NCBI GenBank assembly: GCA_964517135.1
Contig: CAZFBA010000003.1
Location: 140,863 to 204,862, forward strand
From: CAZFBA01 sp964517135
GTDB taxonomy: Bacteria; Cyanobacteriota; Vampirovibrionia; JBFMGH01
DNA length: 64,000 bases
Direction of reading: 5' to 3'
The translations under genes and the position numbers were made by a program. A model generated the notes under the pieces. It ran no database searches. It was not told where the DNA came from and saw nothing but the letters and a program-made list of their open reading frames with translations. Positions 44,091 to 52,346 of this stretch are shown here, piece by piece. Within the stretch, counting starts at the first letter, position 1; each line of letters begins with the position of its first letter.

Positions 44091-46474
44091 ACGAGATCCA
44101 CCACACTAATACCATCGCCCCCTTCGTTTTCTTTGCCGGGTCTGAATTCTTTAACATATGGAGAAGACTTTAAATATTCCCTAACAGCCTTACGTAAAGC
44201 GCCTGTACCGTGCCCGTGTATCACATAAACTGACGGCATTCCAGTAAGAGAAGCTTTATCCAGATATATTTCAAGTTCTTGCAGTCCATCTTCGACTGTT
44301 TTACCTCTCAAATCACAGGTATTGTTTATATTTCTGTGACCAGAAGATTTTGTTACAGAGTCTTTTACCTTAAATGAAGGTCTGTAGTCATCCGTCTTCT
44401 TTTTATCTGCCTGATACAGATCTTCTGCTCTTACAGTTGTCTTAATTAGCCCCATCTGTACAACGACTTTATTGTTTTTGTCGGGCAGAGAAACGATTGT
44501 TGCAGTCTGTCCAATATCTTTCAACAGTACTGTATCACCTGTTTTTGCTTTTTGCCAGTTGACAGGCTGTGGACCCTCTTTCTTTTCTAGTTTCTGACGA
44601 TAATAATCTATTTTTTTTCTGGCCCTGTGATCTACGCCGGCAAGCTCTGAATGAGCCCTTTTTGCAGTTTTTTCTGTACGCTCAGCCCTGAGTTCACTAA
44701 GTATTTCAAGCACTTCAGCTCTGGCTTTGCTTAGTTCAGAATTCAGATTACGTCTGAAAGTATGAAGAGCCTGTGAACGTGTAGCATTAAATTTTTCAAG
44801 ATACTTTTCATACTGTGCTTTTAGTTCTTCAGCGTATTCATGCTTTGATTTTGCTTTATTATACTCACTATTTACCTCTTTTTGAACCTTCTGAAGCTCA
44901 TCAAGCATTAATGAAAAATCGTCTTCGGTTGAGGTATATATTTCACGTGCTCTTTCAACAATATCTTTTTTAAGACCAAGGTTTTTAGCTATTGTTGTAG
45001 CATTAGACTTTCCAGGAATGCCCATCAGCAGCTTAAAAGTAGGCGTAAGTGTTTCCAGATCAAACTCTACGCTGGCATTATAGAAGCCTTTATGAGAAAA
45101 GGCCAGTGTTTTCAATCCCCCATAATGGGTTGTAACAACAGTATTAGCTTCTTTATTGTTTAGATGTTCCAGCAGGGCTTGAGCCAGAGCAGTACCTTCT
45201 GCCGGGTCTGTGCCAGCTCCCAGCTCATCTATCAGTATCAATGAATCTTGATCAGCCCTGTTGACAATGTTAATGATACCCTTCATATGAGCTGAAAAGG
45301 TTGATAGGTTTTGTTCGATACTTTGATGTTCTCCTATTTCACAGAATACAGAGGAATACAGATAAATGCTAGAGTCTGATTCAGCTGGTATGTGCATCCC
45401 TGATGCTGCCATAAGAAGGCAAAGCCCTATAGTTTTTAGCATTACTGTCTTGCCACCAGCATTAGCCCCTGTAACAATAAGGGTATTATACTCTTCACCA
45501 AGTGTTACAGTGTTAGCAACTACCTTTTTGATGGTTCTAATGAGTATTGGATGTCTGGCCATCCTCAGGAGGATAACTTTATTTGTGTTAATTTCAGGTT
45601 CACCGGCATCTAAAAGCTTACTGTATCTTGCTTTTGCAAATATACTATCTATTCTGGCCATAATATCCATATTAATATAGATTATTTCAGCTTCCTGTGC
45701 GACTTTGTGCGTGAGATCAGCCAGAATTCTATGTATTTCATGCTCTATGTTGAGTTCTGTTTCTTTTATCCGGTTGTTGATTTCTACGAGTTCACGGGGT
45801 TCTATGTAAATTGTTGCACCGCTTGCGGAGCTATCATGAACAATACCGGGTATATGAGATTTGTGTTCTGCTTTTACAGGAAGCACATAGCGTTCATTTC
45901 TCATTGTATAAACTGGTTCCTGAAGATATTTCAGTATAGCCTGAGAGTGCATGATTGAATTGAAACGATCTTTCAGGTTAGAAGTTTGATCTCTCAGACT
46001 GTCTTTGAGTTGTTTTAGTGCCGGGCTTGCTGTATCTTTAAGAATACCAGAAGGTTCAAAACATCTGAATATTTGATCAAGCAATTTTGATGGGTCAATT
46101 AAAAAAGAGGCCGTGTGAGATATTTGTGGATAGGTTTCTTCCTGTTTTTCAAAAAAGGCTTTAAGCTTTTGTGCAGCAGTAAGGGTTGATCCGATATTTT
46201 TAAAATCTTCAGCTTCAAGAGTGATACCTTTACAGGCGTTTTGAACTGCCTCTCTTATATCATATATTGATGATAGAGGTGGGTCTATTGCCTGCTGCAA
46301 CATAGATTTTGCTTCAGTAGTCAGGGTCAATTCGTGCCTGACCTCTTCAATATCTGATTGAGGGTTAAGTGAGAGACAAAGTTCTTTACCCGGTTTGCTG
46401 GATGCCTGACCGGCAAGGTCTTCGAGTATTACGTACCACTCAAGGTCTTTCAGAGTTTTTTCTTCTACAAACAT
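44087..46474 (-). CDS. mutS2: Endonuclease MutS2
   Basis: 795 aa. MutS2 lacks the mismatch-recognition domain of MutS; it suppresses recombination or rescues collided ribosomes in some bacteria. Walker A GANAGGKTVMLKT is near residue 335; Walker B is LILIDELGAGTDPAEG; a long coiled-coil arm (about 490-620) follows, then the Smr nuclease domain at the end, with CDLRGKTVEDGL and IHGHGTGALRKAVREYL. Length and order are normal. It leads a group of overlapping genes with two membrane proteins, an odd pairing. No ribosome site stands out. Confidence 0.97.
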   Translation of the reverse strand: MFVEEKTLKDLEWYVILEDLAGQASSKPGKELCLSLNPQSDIEEVRHELTLTTEAKSMLQQAIDPPLSSIYDIREAVQNACKGITLEAEDFKNIGSTLTAAQKLKAFFEKQEETYPQISHTASFLIDPSKLLDQIFRCFEPSGILKDTASPALKQLKDSLRDQTSNLKDRFNSIMHSQAILKYLQEPVYTMRNERYVLPVKAEHKSHIPGIVHDSSASGATIYIEPRELVEINNRIKETELNIEHEIHRILADLTHKVAQEAEIIYINMDIMARIDSIFAKARYSKLLDAGEPEINTNKVILLRMARHPILIRTIKKVVANTVTLGEEYNTLIVTGANAGGKTVMLKTIGLCLLMAASGMHIPAESDSSIYLYSSVFCEIGEHQSIEQNLSTFSAHMKGIINIVNRADQDSLILIDELGAGTDPAEGTALAQALLEHLNNKEANTVVTTHYGGLKTLAFSHKGFYNASVEFDLETLTPTFKLLMGIPGKSNATTIAKNLGLKKDIVERAREIYTSTEDDFSLMLDELQKVQKEVNSEYNKAKSKHEYAEELKAQYEKYLEKFNATRSQALHTFRRNLNSELSKARAEVLEILSELRAERTEKTAKRAHSELAGVDHRARKKIDYYRQKLEKKEGPQPVNWQKAKTGDTVLLKDIGQTATIVSLPDKNNKVVVQMGLIKTTVRAEDLYQADKKKTDDYRPSFKVKDSVTKSSGHRNINNTCDLRGKTVEDGLQELEIYLDKASLTGMPSVYVIHGHGTGALRKAVREYLKSSPYVKEFRPGKENEGGDGISVVDLV

Positions 46475-46508
46475 TAATTTCTATAACTTTACTGCTGATG
46501 TTTCTCAT

Positions 46509-47024
46509 TTATTGTTCTAGCTGCTTTAAAATAAACTTTTCAAGAGAGTGATTTGCAGCCTGAATAATACTGACATCTTTAACTTCACCTTCCATGTGAT
46601 AGTTATTGCAAAGTGTCCAGGTTATCTGGCTTTCTGGTACCCTTGGAATCCAGTAGTATTCTTCGATTTTAGAACTTAACGCTTCTTCTATCCCAGTTTT
46701 TTTAGCAACTGTAACAATTATCTGGGTTCCTTCAGGCTCATTTTTATATATATAATCAAAATTAAAAGTTATATAAAGGTTACCATAATCTATTTTCAAA
46801 AGCCTTTCACCCTGTGTATACTTTAATTCTTCGGCATTGAGATCTTTATTGATTCTGTTAGCTCTTTCTATTAGATATTGAACCATTTTCAGAAACTCAT
46901 CAGCCCTGTTATCAAGGATAAGTTTTTTTCTTTTCTGAACTTTTTCTATCTCTTCAAGCCTTTTGCGTTCCTCTGTTTCTTTTTTCTTCTTTATTTCCAG
47001 TATTTTTTCTGCCAGTGGATCCAT
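46509..47024 (-). CDS. Hypothetical protein with charged helical N-terminus
   Basis: 171 aa. Residues 5-45 are very rich in Lys/Glu (EKILEIKKKKETEERKRLEE), probably a coiled coil. The rest is alpha/beta: YGNLYITFNFDYIYKNEPEG, IIVTVAKKTGIEEAL, ITWTLCNNYHMEGEVKDVSI. No signal or membrane helix. I do not recognise it. It lies 34 bases upstream of mutS2 on the same strand and may be the first gene of that transcript. Confidence 0.72.
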   Translation of the reverse strand: MDPLAEKILEIKKKKETEERKRLEEIEKVQKRKKLILDNRADEFLKMVQYLIERANRINKDLNAEELKYTQGERLLKIDYGNLYITFNFDYIYKNEPEGTQIIVTVAKKTGIEEALSSKIEEYYWIPRVPESQITWTLCNNYHMEGEVKDVSIIQAANHSLEKFILKQLEQ

Positions 47025-47401
47025 AAAAATTAACCCTATTTTTTACCTTACCCAGCTTTATTTTAACAATAAAATAGACCAGTGCATAATTAATACTGTT
47101 CCTTGAATGAAATGAAATATTCCAGCAACTTGGTTACAGGTGTTTTTGCCTGAATAGCAAGCAAAAACACCCTGTAGTAAATTTAAAGCTAATAGAGTTT
47201 ACTTTCCTGGATTGGTAAAGATGACAGGTTTTTCTCTTTTCGATTTTCAAAAAATATAAATTTAAAATATGTTGAACGAGCAGACTTAACCCGGGAGTGA
47301 GCCCCATTCTTGATTGACTGGAAATTATTATAAATAGTGAAGATAGAGGTTTCTAACAAGAAGAACCTTTTATAATATGACATTTTAGCTTTTAATGGTC
47401 T
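47025..47401. other. Intergenic region with hairpin repeat
   Basis: 377 bases with no gene. It holds the hairpin repeat 47136-47220. The ends of this block look like the two halves of the 40-bp repeat: AGTGCATAA at 47081-47089 and TTTTCGATTTTCAAAA at 47236-47251. Confidence 0.6.
47136..47220 (+). repeat. Hairpin repeat with GTGTTTTTGC/GCAAAAACAC arms
   Basis: ACAG-GTGTTTTTGC (47136-47149) pairs with GCAAAAACAC-C-CTGT (47161-47175) with one bulge. The tail CCTGTAGTAAATTTAAAGC and AGTTTACTTT is shared with 38160-38205. Confidence 0.65.
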
Positions 47402-49123
47402 TCAGGACTGTATATTTAGTTTTTTGATAGTGTCTTCAGAAATAAAGACGTGGTTATTCTTTCTTCTGTCACCTTTTCTTCTGCCTGCAACATCGTTTCT
47501 GCTTTCGTTGTTTGTATCCTGAGTTTCTGCCTGGGCTACTGTCCTTCTGTCTATGCTGTTTCTTCTATCTCCATCACGTTTGTCAATTACTACTCTGGTG
47601 CCCATTGTTTCTGTTAGATATTCGTGGAGCATAGCAAGAGATTTATCCAGAACAACTTTTGTTTCGCTGTCATTATCTTTATTTTCATTGACAAAATCAG
47701 TAATTTTATTGACCAGGTTTGACTTTTGTTCAGGGTGAAGATTGACAATATTCCTCAGATAAAGAGCTTCTTTTTGGGTAATTTCTTTTTTATGTTCTTT
47801 TTGTTTGTCGATCTGGTTGAGTTTATTTTTATCTTCTTGAATTTGTCTGGATATAAGGTCAATATTTCTTTGATTGTTCTGAATTTTGCTTTCAGCCATT
47901 TCTTTAGATTTAATAAGATTTGATACCTGTTCACTTGAGGATGATTTAACCCTTTCAAAGTTGTTTATATAGTCAATATCCATCATTTTAGCAACTCTCA
48001 ACTGTGATAAATCAACATCTTCAGCAAGTTTTTCCAGCTGTCTTGTAACTTCCCGGTTAACACCATCAAGTTCTGCCATTTGCTGGTTTACCTGTTGCTG
48101 CATAGCCTGGACCTGTTCGTTTATTTTATTAACACCTTCTCCCACCTGTGAAATGTTATTCTGAGAGTCTTTAAAACCTTCAACCGCTTTCTGGTCGTCG
48201 CTCATTTGTATTTCTTGCTGGGTTTCCAGAACAGTAAGTGCAGCATTAGCACCAGTGCTTACAACACCTAGAACACTGGGTAAGTTCAACCGGCTCATAG
48301 ACTGTAACATTCTTACGTGAGTCTGGTTTTCAAATGCTAATTTTCTATCTTCAAGGTGAAGATCCCAGATGCCTATGAGAGCGTTAAAATAACCAATAAC
48401 TGAATCATCAGCAGGCATTGTAGATGCGAGCCTTTGGGTCATTTGTTCTTCAGTCATATCTTTTCTGGGGTTTGACACCATATATAATTGCTGGGCAAAT
48501 TGATAAAATTCTTTCATAGCCTTTTGATCGTCTTTTATCTGATTTATTCTTGCAGCTTCTCTGATCATTTGATTCATTACAAGCATTTTCTTTTCAGCTT
48601 CTTCTTTTTGCTGGATCAATAAAGCTTTTTGTTCAGGATCTTCTGTGCTTTCAATTCTAGCATCAAGTTGTTCAATTGATTTTTCAAGTTTTTCAGTGCC
48701 ATCTGTAAGTTTATTCATACACCAATTAAGCATTTTAAAAGATTCTGCCCTAACTTGAGAGTTCATTTGGGCTTCATAGCGATCTTTATATTCTTGAAAA
48801 GTTGCCATTTGTTCTCGAAGCTGTTGAACTTTCTCGCTCATGCGTGCCATAAAGGCTTCAATTTTTGAATATCTAAAAATTGACTGCACAGCAATAAGCT
48901 GGGCTTTTAAATTGCTTATTTTGAATGAATTCATCTTGGTTTGTTCCATACCAGCAATAGCAGATTCAAGCTCAAACGCCCTGTATTCAGCTTTTTTAGA
49001 AGACATATCAGCAAAAATCGCATCTGTTTCTGCATCTGCGATTTCCTGCATAGCATTATTAAATGTAGCCATTTTAGCGGCTATCATTGATTTTATCTGA
49101 TCTCTAATAGCATAATCTGTCAT
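47402..49123 (-). CDS. Hypothetical coiled-coil protein with Arg-rich repeats at the end
   Basis: 573 aa, almost wholly helical and rich in Glu, Lys, Gln and Met. Starts MTDYAIRDQIKSMIAAKMAT. Long heptad-like stretches continue to about residue 500. A hydrophobic patch near 280-300 (SVLGVVSTGANAALTVL) breaks the pattern. The end holds two Arg-rich motifs, DKRDGDRRNSIDRR and GRRKGDRR. Similar (D)RRxGxDRR motifs occur at the ends of bacterial proteins of unknown role. No signal peptide. Possibly a filament-like or envelope-linked structural protein. Single-gene unit. Confidence 0.78.
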   Translation of the reverse strand: MTDYAIRDQIKSMIAAKMATFNNAMQEIADAETDAIFADMSSKKAEYRAFELESAIAGMEQTKMNSFKISNLKAQLIAVQSIFRYSKIEAFMARMSEKVQQLREQMATFQEYKDRYEAQMNSQVRAESFKMLNWCMNKLTDGTEKLEKSIEQLDARIESTEDPEQKALLIQQKEEAEKKMLVMNQMIREAARINQIKDDQKAMKEFYQFAQQLYMVSNPRKDMTEEQMTQRLASTMPADDSVIGYFNALIGIWDLHLEDRKLAFENQTHVRMLQSMSRLNLPSVLGVVSTGANAALTVLETQQEIQMSDDQKAVEGFKDSQNNISQVGEGVNKINEQVQAMQQQVNQQMAELDGVNREVTRQLEKLAEDVDLSQLRVAKMMDIDYINNFERVKSSSSEQVSNLIKSKEMAESKIQNNQRNIDLISRQIQEDKNKLNQIDKQKEHKKEITQKEALYLRNIVNLHPEQKSNLVNKITDFVNENKDNDSETKVVLDKSLAMLHEYLTETMGTRVVIDKRDGDRRNSIDRRTVAQAETQDTNNESRNDVAGRRKGDRRKNNHVFISEDTIKKLNIQS

Positions 49124-49291
49124 AACTTTTTCTTTGGCACTGCCTGTTTTTCAAGTAAACCACCCTACTATTATAAAAACAAAAAATGTAACGAAATTGT
49201 TATTTTTGTATTGAAAAGTGTTAAATTTGTAATAAAAATTCATCTATTAAGCCTCTGCGAATCAGTATTTATTAATTGCAAAGATTTAGAC

Positions 49292-49321
49292 TTGACATTA
49301 ACGTAAATGTCTGGTTATAAT
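49292..49321 (+). promoter_or_regulatory. Consensus sigma70 promoter with operator-like spacer
   Basis: TTGACA (49292-49297), 18-bp spacer, TATAAT (49316-49321): both hexamers are perfect. The spacer contains GACATT-AACGTA-AATGTC (49294-49311), a near-perfect palindrome overlapping the -35, as expected for a repressor site. Confidence 0.75.
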
Positions 49322-49327
49322 ATATTT

Positions 49328-49515
49328 GAGAATATTTCTCAATTGCTCGGCATCTTATTTAATACAGATTGATAATTACTATTATTAAGGAGGTGATCTT
49401 ACCAGGTAAAAAGCTAAAAGTTACTATATGTACTGCATAAGAAAAATCACAGGTTGATAACCTGACAAAATTGAAACAAATAGACCAACTGCAACAGGCA
49501 AATTAGCCTGTTGTA
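49328..49515 (+). ncRNA. Candidate short RNA or leader with perfect Shine-Dalgarno
   Basis: A transcript from the promoter above would carry TAAGGAGGTGATC (49386-49398), exactly complementary to the 3' end of 16S rRNA (general bacterial sequence). No ATG/GTG/TTG at a usable distance opens a real frame. Two hairpins follow: AGGTT-GAT-AACCT (49451-49463) and CAACAGGC-AAATTA-GCCTGTTG (49492-49513). There is no strong T-run after the last hairpin. It could be a small RNA or an untranslated leader of the 49690 gene. Confidence 0.4.
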
Positions 49516-49583
49516 GTATATTATAAAGATAAATATTGCTCTATTTTAATTTATTACGATATAACACAAAAATAAAACTTTTT

Positions 49584-49622
49584 TGTGACCGTCATCACAA
49601 AATTTTTGTGATTTTGATCACA
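49584..49622. promoter_or_regulatory. Two tandem perfect CRP-type boxes
   Basis: TGTGACCGTCATCACA (49584-49599) and TGTGATTTTGATCACA (49607-49622), both exact TGTGA-N6-TCACA, centres 23 bp apart (two helix turns). An ATTATG (49645-49650) downstream could be the -10, placing the second box near -41.5, the class II activator position. The sites precede the SPFH-like gene. Confidence 0.75.
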
Positions 49623-49689
49623 GAATGAATCTATCAAAAATGAGATTATGGAAACATGAATCGGTAAAAACCTGAAATCGAGGGAGAGT

Positions 49690-50910
49690 ATGAATAGCAA
49701 TAAAAGCTTTGGCATCGTAACAGTTGCCCCGAACGAGTATGTCGTTCACACAAGACTGGGCAAGATTAAAAATGAGGGGCTTGGTCAAACATTTTTCCTT
49801 GTCCCGATGATAGATAGCTACATTAAGTTTTCTATAACCCCCCACAAGATTAACTTCTATGCTGACAATATCACCAAAGAGCGTCAGGGAGTTGGCATAG
49901 ACGGCTTTCTTATCTGGTCAATCGATGACGGTAACAGGGCCTACAAAAAAATTGATTCTTCTGATCTTGAATCTATTGATAATCTGTCACTTCAGCTTAT
50001 TGATATTTCTGTATCCATTGCAAGACACACCATTTCAAATATGACACTGGATGAAGTATTAACCAACAGGGAAATTCTGGTAGAAAAATTAACTCATCAG
50101 CTTGAAAAAATTATTGGAGACTGGGGGCTCAAGATTGAAGCCATAGAAATTAAAGAAGTAAGGGTTCTGTCAGAGACTCTTTTTGAAAGCCTTCAGGCTC
50201 CTTATAGAAATGAACAGTTAAAAATTGCTGAACACTCAAGGTTAGAGGTTAAAAAATCAATTGAAAATACTAGCATTGAAACTGAATCAGCAATACGTAT
50301 AAGAAAATCTGAACAAGAATTAATGGCTAAAGAAATCGAAATTGATAATACTGATAAACAAAGCCTCATGGAACATAACGCCCGACTGAAAGAAGAAGAG
50401 AGACAACTTAAACAAAAACTGACCTCTCTTGAATATCAAAGTCAGTCTGAGATAAAACAAAAAGAACTTACCAGACAACAGGCAGAAAAAGATAAAGAGC
50501 TTATTACATCTATTGAAGAATCAAAACGTGCCGTCATCAAAGAACAATATGAAACCGAAAAATATTCAGTAAAAGAAGAAGCCAGCAAAAATTTACTGTC
50601 AAAAGAAAGCGAACTCAACCTTAAGGATAGAGATTTAGAATACATTCAAAAAGAAAGAGAAGCTGAGGTTGGCTATAAAAGAGCCTTAAACGATATTAAT
50701 AATGACCTGAGCCACGAAGCAATGATGAAAACACTTTTTATAGAAATGGGTCATTCATTGAAAAATATGAACTTTGAAAAAGCACAATGGTACTCTATGG
50801 GAGACACAAGCCCGCTCGGAACTCTACCAAAAACAATCGTAGAAATAGCCACAACACTTCAGGGAATGGGCTTTATCAACCCGGACAAACCACAACAAGA
50901 AGCCGGTTAG
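49690..50910 (+). CDS. SPFH/Band 7-like protein with long coiled coil
   Basis: 406 aa. Residues about 8-190 resemble an SPFH (flotillin/prohibitin) domain: VAPNEYVVHTRLGKIKNEGL, GFLIWSIDDGNRAYKKI, then the typical DWGLKIEAIEIKEVRVLSE and LFESLQAPYRNEQLKIAEHS. The second part (about 190-350) is a Glu/Lys-rich coiled coil. There is no N-terminal membrane helix or signal, unlike most flotillins, so it may be cytoplasmic or peripheral. GAGGGAGAG precedes the ATG. The two CRP-type boxes upstream suggest control by cAMP or a related signal. It ends at a good terminator. Confidence 0.82.
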   Translation: MNSNKSFGIVTVAPNEYVVHTRLGKIKNEGLGQTFFLVPMIDSYIKFSITPHKINFYADNITKERQGVGIDGFLIWSIDDGNRAYKKIDSSDLESIDNLSLQLIDISVSIARHTISNMTLDEVLTNREILVEKLTHQLEKIIGDWGLKIEAIEIKEVRVLSETLFESLQAPYRNEQLKIAEHSRLEVKKSIENTSIETESAIRIRKSEQELMAKEIEIDNTDKQSLMEHNARLKEEERQLKQKLTSLEYQSQSEIKQKELTRQQAEKDKELITSIEESKRAVIKEQYETEKYSVKEEASKNLLSKESELNLKDRDLEYIQKEREAEVGYKRALNDINNDLSHEAMMKTLFIEMGHSLKNMNFEKAQWYSMGDTSPLGTLPKTIVEIATTLQGMGFINPDKPQQEAG

Positions 50911-50950
50911 AATAAAATTCTTTTATCAGCTACAATAGCCTTTTATCATA

Positions 50951-50978
50951 CCCCGCACAGACGGGGTTTTTTATTTTC
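50951..50978 (+). terminator. Rho-independent terminator after the SPFH gene
   Basis: CCCCG (50951-50955), loop CACAGA, CGGGG (50962-50966), then TTTTTTATTTT. Confidence 0.85.
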
Positions 50979-51121
50979 AGAATTTATTTTTAATCTTCTT
51001 AATAACAGAAATAAAATTAAGATTAATTATAATTTAAAATTTTCAGGTTTACTCTTCTATTAAAATGGGAATATTTATCAATAAGGTTACTCTTGGGTCG
51101 TGAACTTAATAACGCTAAATT

Positions 51122-51442
51122 ATGCTATTACCAGTAGGAATAAATGTGAATGCGGTCAGGGCCGGGTCTCCAACTGCTAATGACTACAGGCCAAAAGCAA
51201 ATAAATCAATCAATCAACACCTGTACGAGGCCCGCATACCGCAAACAACCATTGTGGATATCGGATATAAAGCCGGTACTCTGCCAGATTATTCTATAAA
51301 CACATATTCACCAAGAATTCCAAAACCAACAGCTAAAATACATTATAACCCTCCCAGAATTTCTTTACCGGCATCAAGTTTTCCGTCATCTACCGCATTG
51401 TTAATGCAGCAGGCTCAAGCTCTGACCAATTATCTGCGTTAA
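51122..51442 (+). CDS. Possible small Pro/Asn-rich protein, 106 aa
   Basis: Composition is protein-like: MLLPVGINVNAVRAGSPTAN, then YRPKANKSINQHLYEARIPQ, Pro/Tyr-rich middle and an Ala/Gln/Leu helix at the end (LLMQQAQALTNYLR). No signal or membrane helix. No ribosome site is visible before the ATG, and no better in-frame start exists. The stop is one base from the end of the converging gene. It may be a lineage-specific protein; no family recognised. Confidence 0.5.
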   Translation: MLLPVGINVNAVRAGSPTANDYRPKANKSINQHLYEARIPQTTIVDIGYKAGTLPDYSINTYSPRIPKPTAKIHYNPPRISLPASSFPSSTALLMQQAQALTNYLR

Positions 51443-51443
51443 T

Positions 51444-52091
51444 TTATTGAATGGGTTTTCCATTCTTGTAATAATCGCTATAGATTTCTATAGTGCTTAT
51501 TATAGTGCTTTCAGGATAATTTTTTAGAAGCTGTAATTCAGCTTTCTCATTCATTGTGCCGGTATATTTAAACAGATCTGCTAATCCAGGGTTATAAACT
51601 CCTACTATTAGGTTTATAGAGTATTTATCGTGAACACTGGTTTCTTTTACCGGCCATTTGTCGAAGCTTACAATGTATCCATTTGGGCCACCCAGATATT
51701 CAGGCTCACCATATTTATCTATCAGCTCTGAAATCTTTAAATCAACGCTTATATCATCCTTATAAAAAGTATAAATAGGATTGGAAGTCATTATATAACG
51801 GATAGGTGCCATTTCATCATCAAGCTCTCTTTTGGTTGAAAATTCAAGTAAGAAGTTGCCTGTTTCGTCAAACACGTAGTATCCCGTCTGGCTGTCATTG
51901 ATTTTCAAAATATAGTCAGACAAATTTTCTTTTACTGTTTTCAATGAATCCCCTATGCAAACCTTTCCAATACAATATTCGTTTATTTCAAGGTCATCGA
52001 GAGGTAAAAGAGACTCTTGAGCAAAGATAACACTGCTTATACTAAAGTAAGTCAGCATAAATACCCCTAATATACTTACTATGTTTTTCAT
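51444..52091 (-). CDS. Secreted hypothetical protein
   Basis: 215 aa. A signal peptide spans MKNIVSILGVFMLTYFSISS then VIFAQ, cut after about residue 24. The mature part opens with CIGKVCIGDSLKTVKENLSD, two Cys close together, and later has ISELIDKYGEPEYLGGPNGY, a pattern seen in small lipoproteins of the SmpA/BamE-like fold (K/L..YG.P). I do not assign it. It would be periplasmic. The ribosome site before the ATG at 52091 is weak (GGAAAAAAACAG). Convergent with the 51122 frame. Confidence 0.75.
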   Translation of the reverse strand: MKNIVSILGVFMLTYFSISSVIFAQESLLPLDDLEINEYCIGKVCIGDSLKTVKENLSDYILKINDSQTGYYVFDETGNFLLEFSTKRELDDEMAPIRYIMTSNPIYTFYKDDISVDLKISELIDKYGEPEYLGGPNGYIVSFDKWPVKETSVHDKYSINLIVGVYNPGLADLFKYTGTMNEKAELQLLKNYPESTIISTIEIYSDYYKNGKPIQ

Positions 52092-52273
52092 TCTGTTTTT
52101 TTCCTATCTGTTATTTTAAATTGAAAATTTTTATTAAACATTGCATTCTTATTATCCAATTTTTTATTTAAAACAAAAAGCAAAAAATCTTAAGAATTAC
52201 AAAATATTTCATATTTTTTTTAAAACTTCTTGCCAAAACCTGTTGAATTCAGTCAGAAAAATAAATTTTGGAT

Positions 52274-52298
52274 AGAAAAAGCCTCACTTATGTGAGGC
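52274..52298 (-). terminator. Terminator of the GH13 operon
   Basis: On the minus strand: GCCTCAC (52298-52292), loop ATAA, GTGAGGC (52287-52281), then TTTTTC. It lies about 50 bases after the stop of the 52347 gene. Confidence 0.8.
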
Positions 52299-52346
52299 AT
52301 CAGGTAAGACAATTAAATTATCTGGTTTTTCTCTCTCTCCTCAATA

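Larger units (their letters stand above)
49124..49689. other. Intergenic regulatory region: promoter, anti-SD match, CRP boxes
   Basis: 566 bases between divergent genes. Left: a -10-like ATTATA (49170-49175) on the minus strand. Middle: a consensus plus-strand promoter at 49292-49321 and a possible short RNA to about 49513. Right: two CRP-type boxes at 49584-49622. No reading frame of more than about 15 codons follows the ribosome-site-like sequence. Confidence 0.65.
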
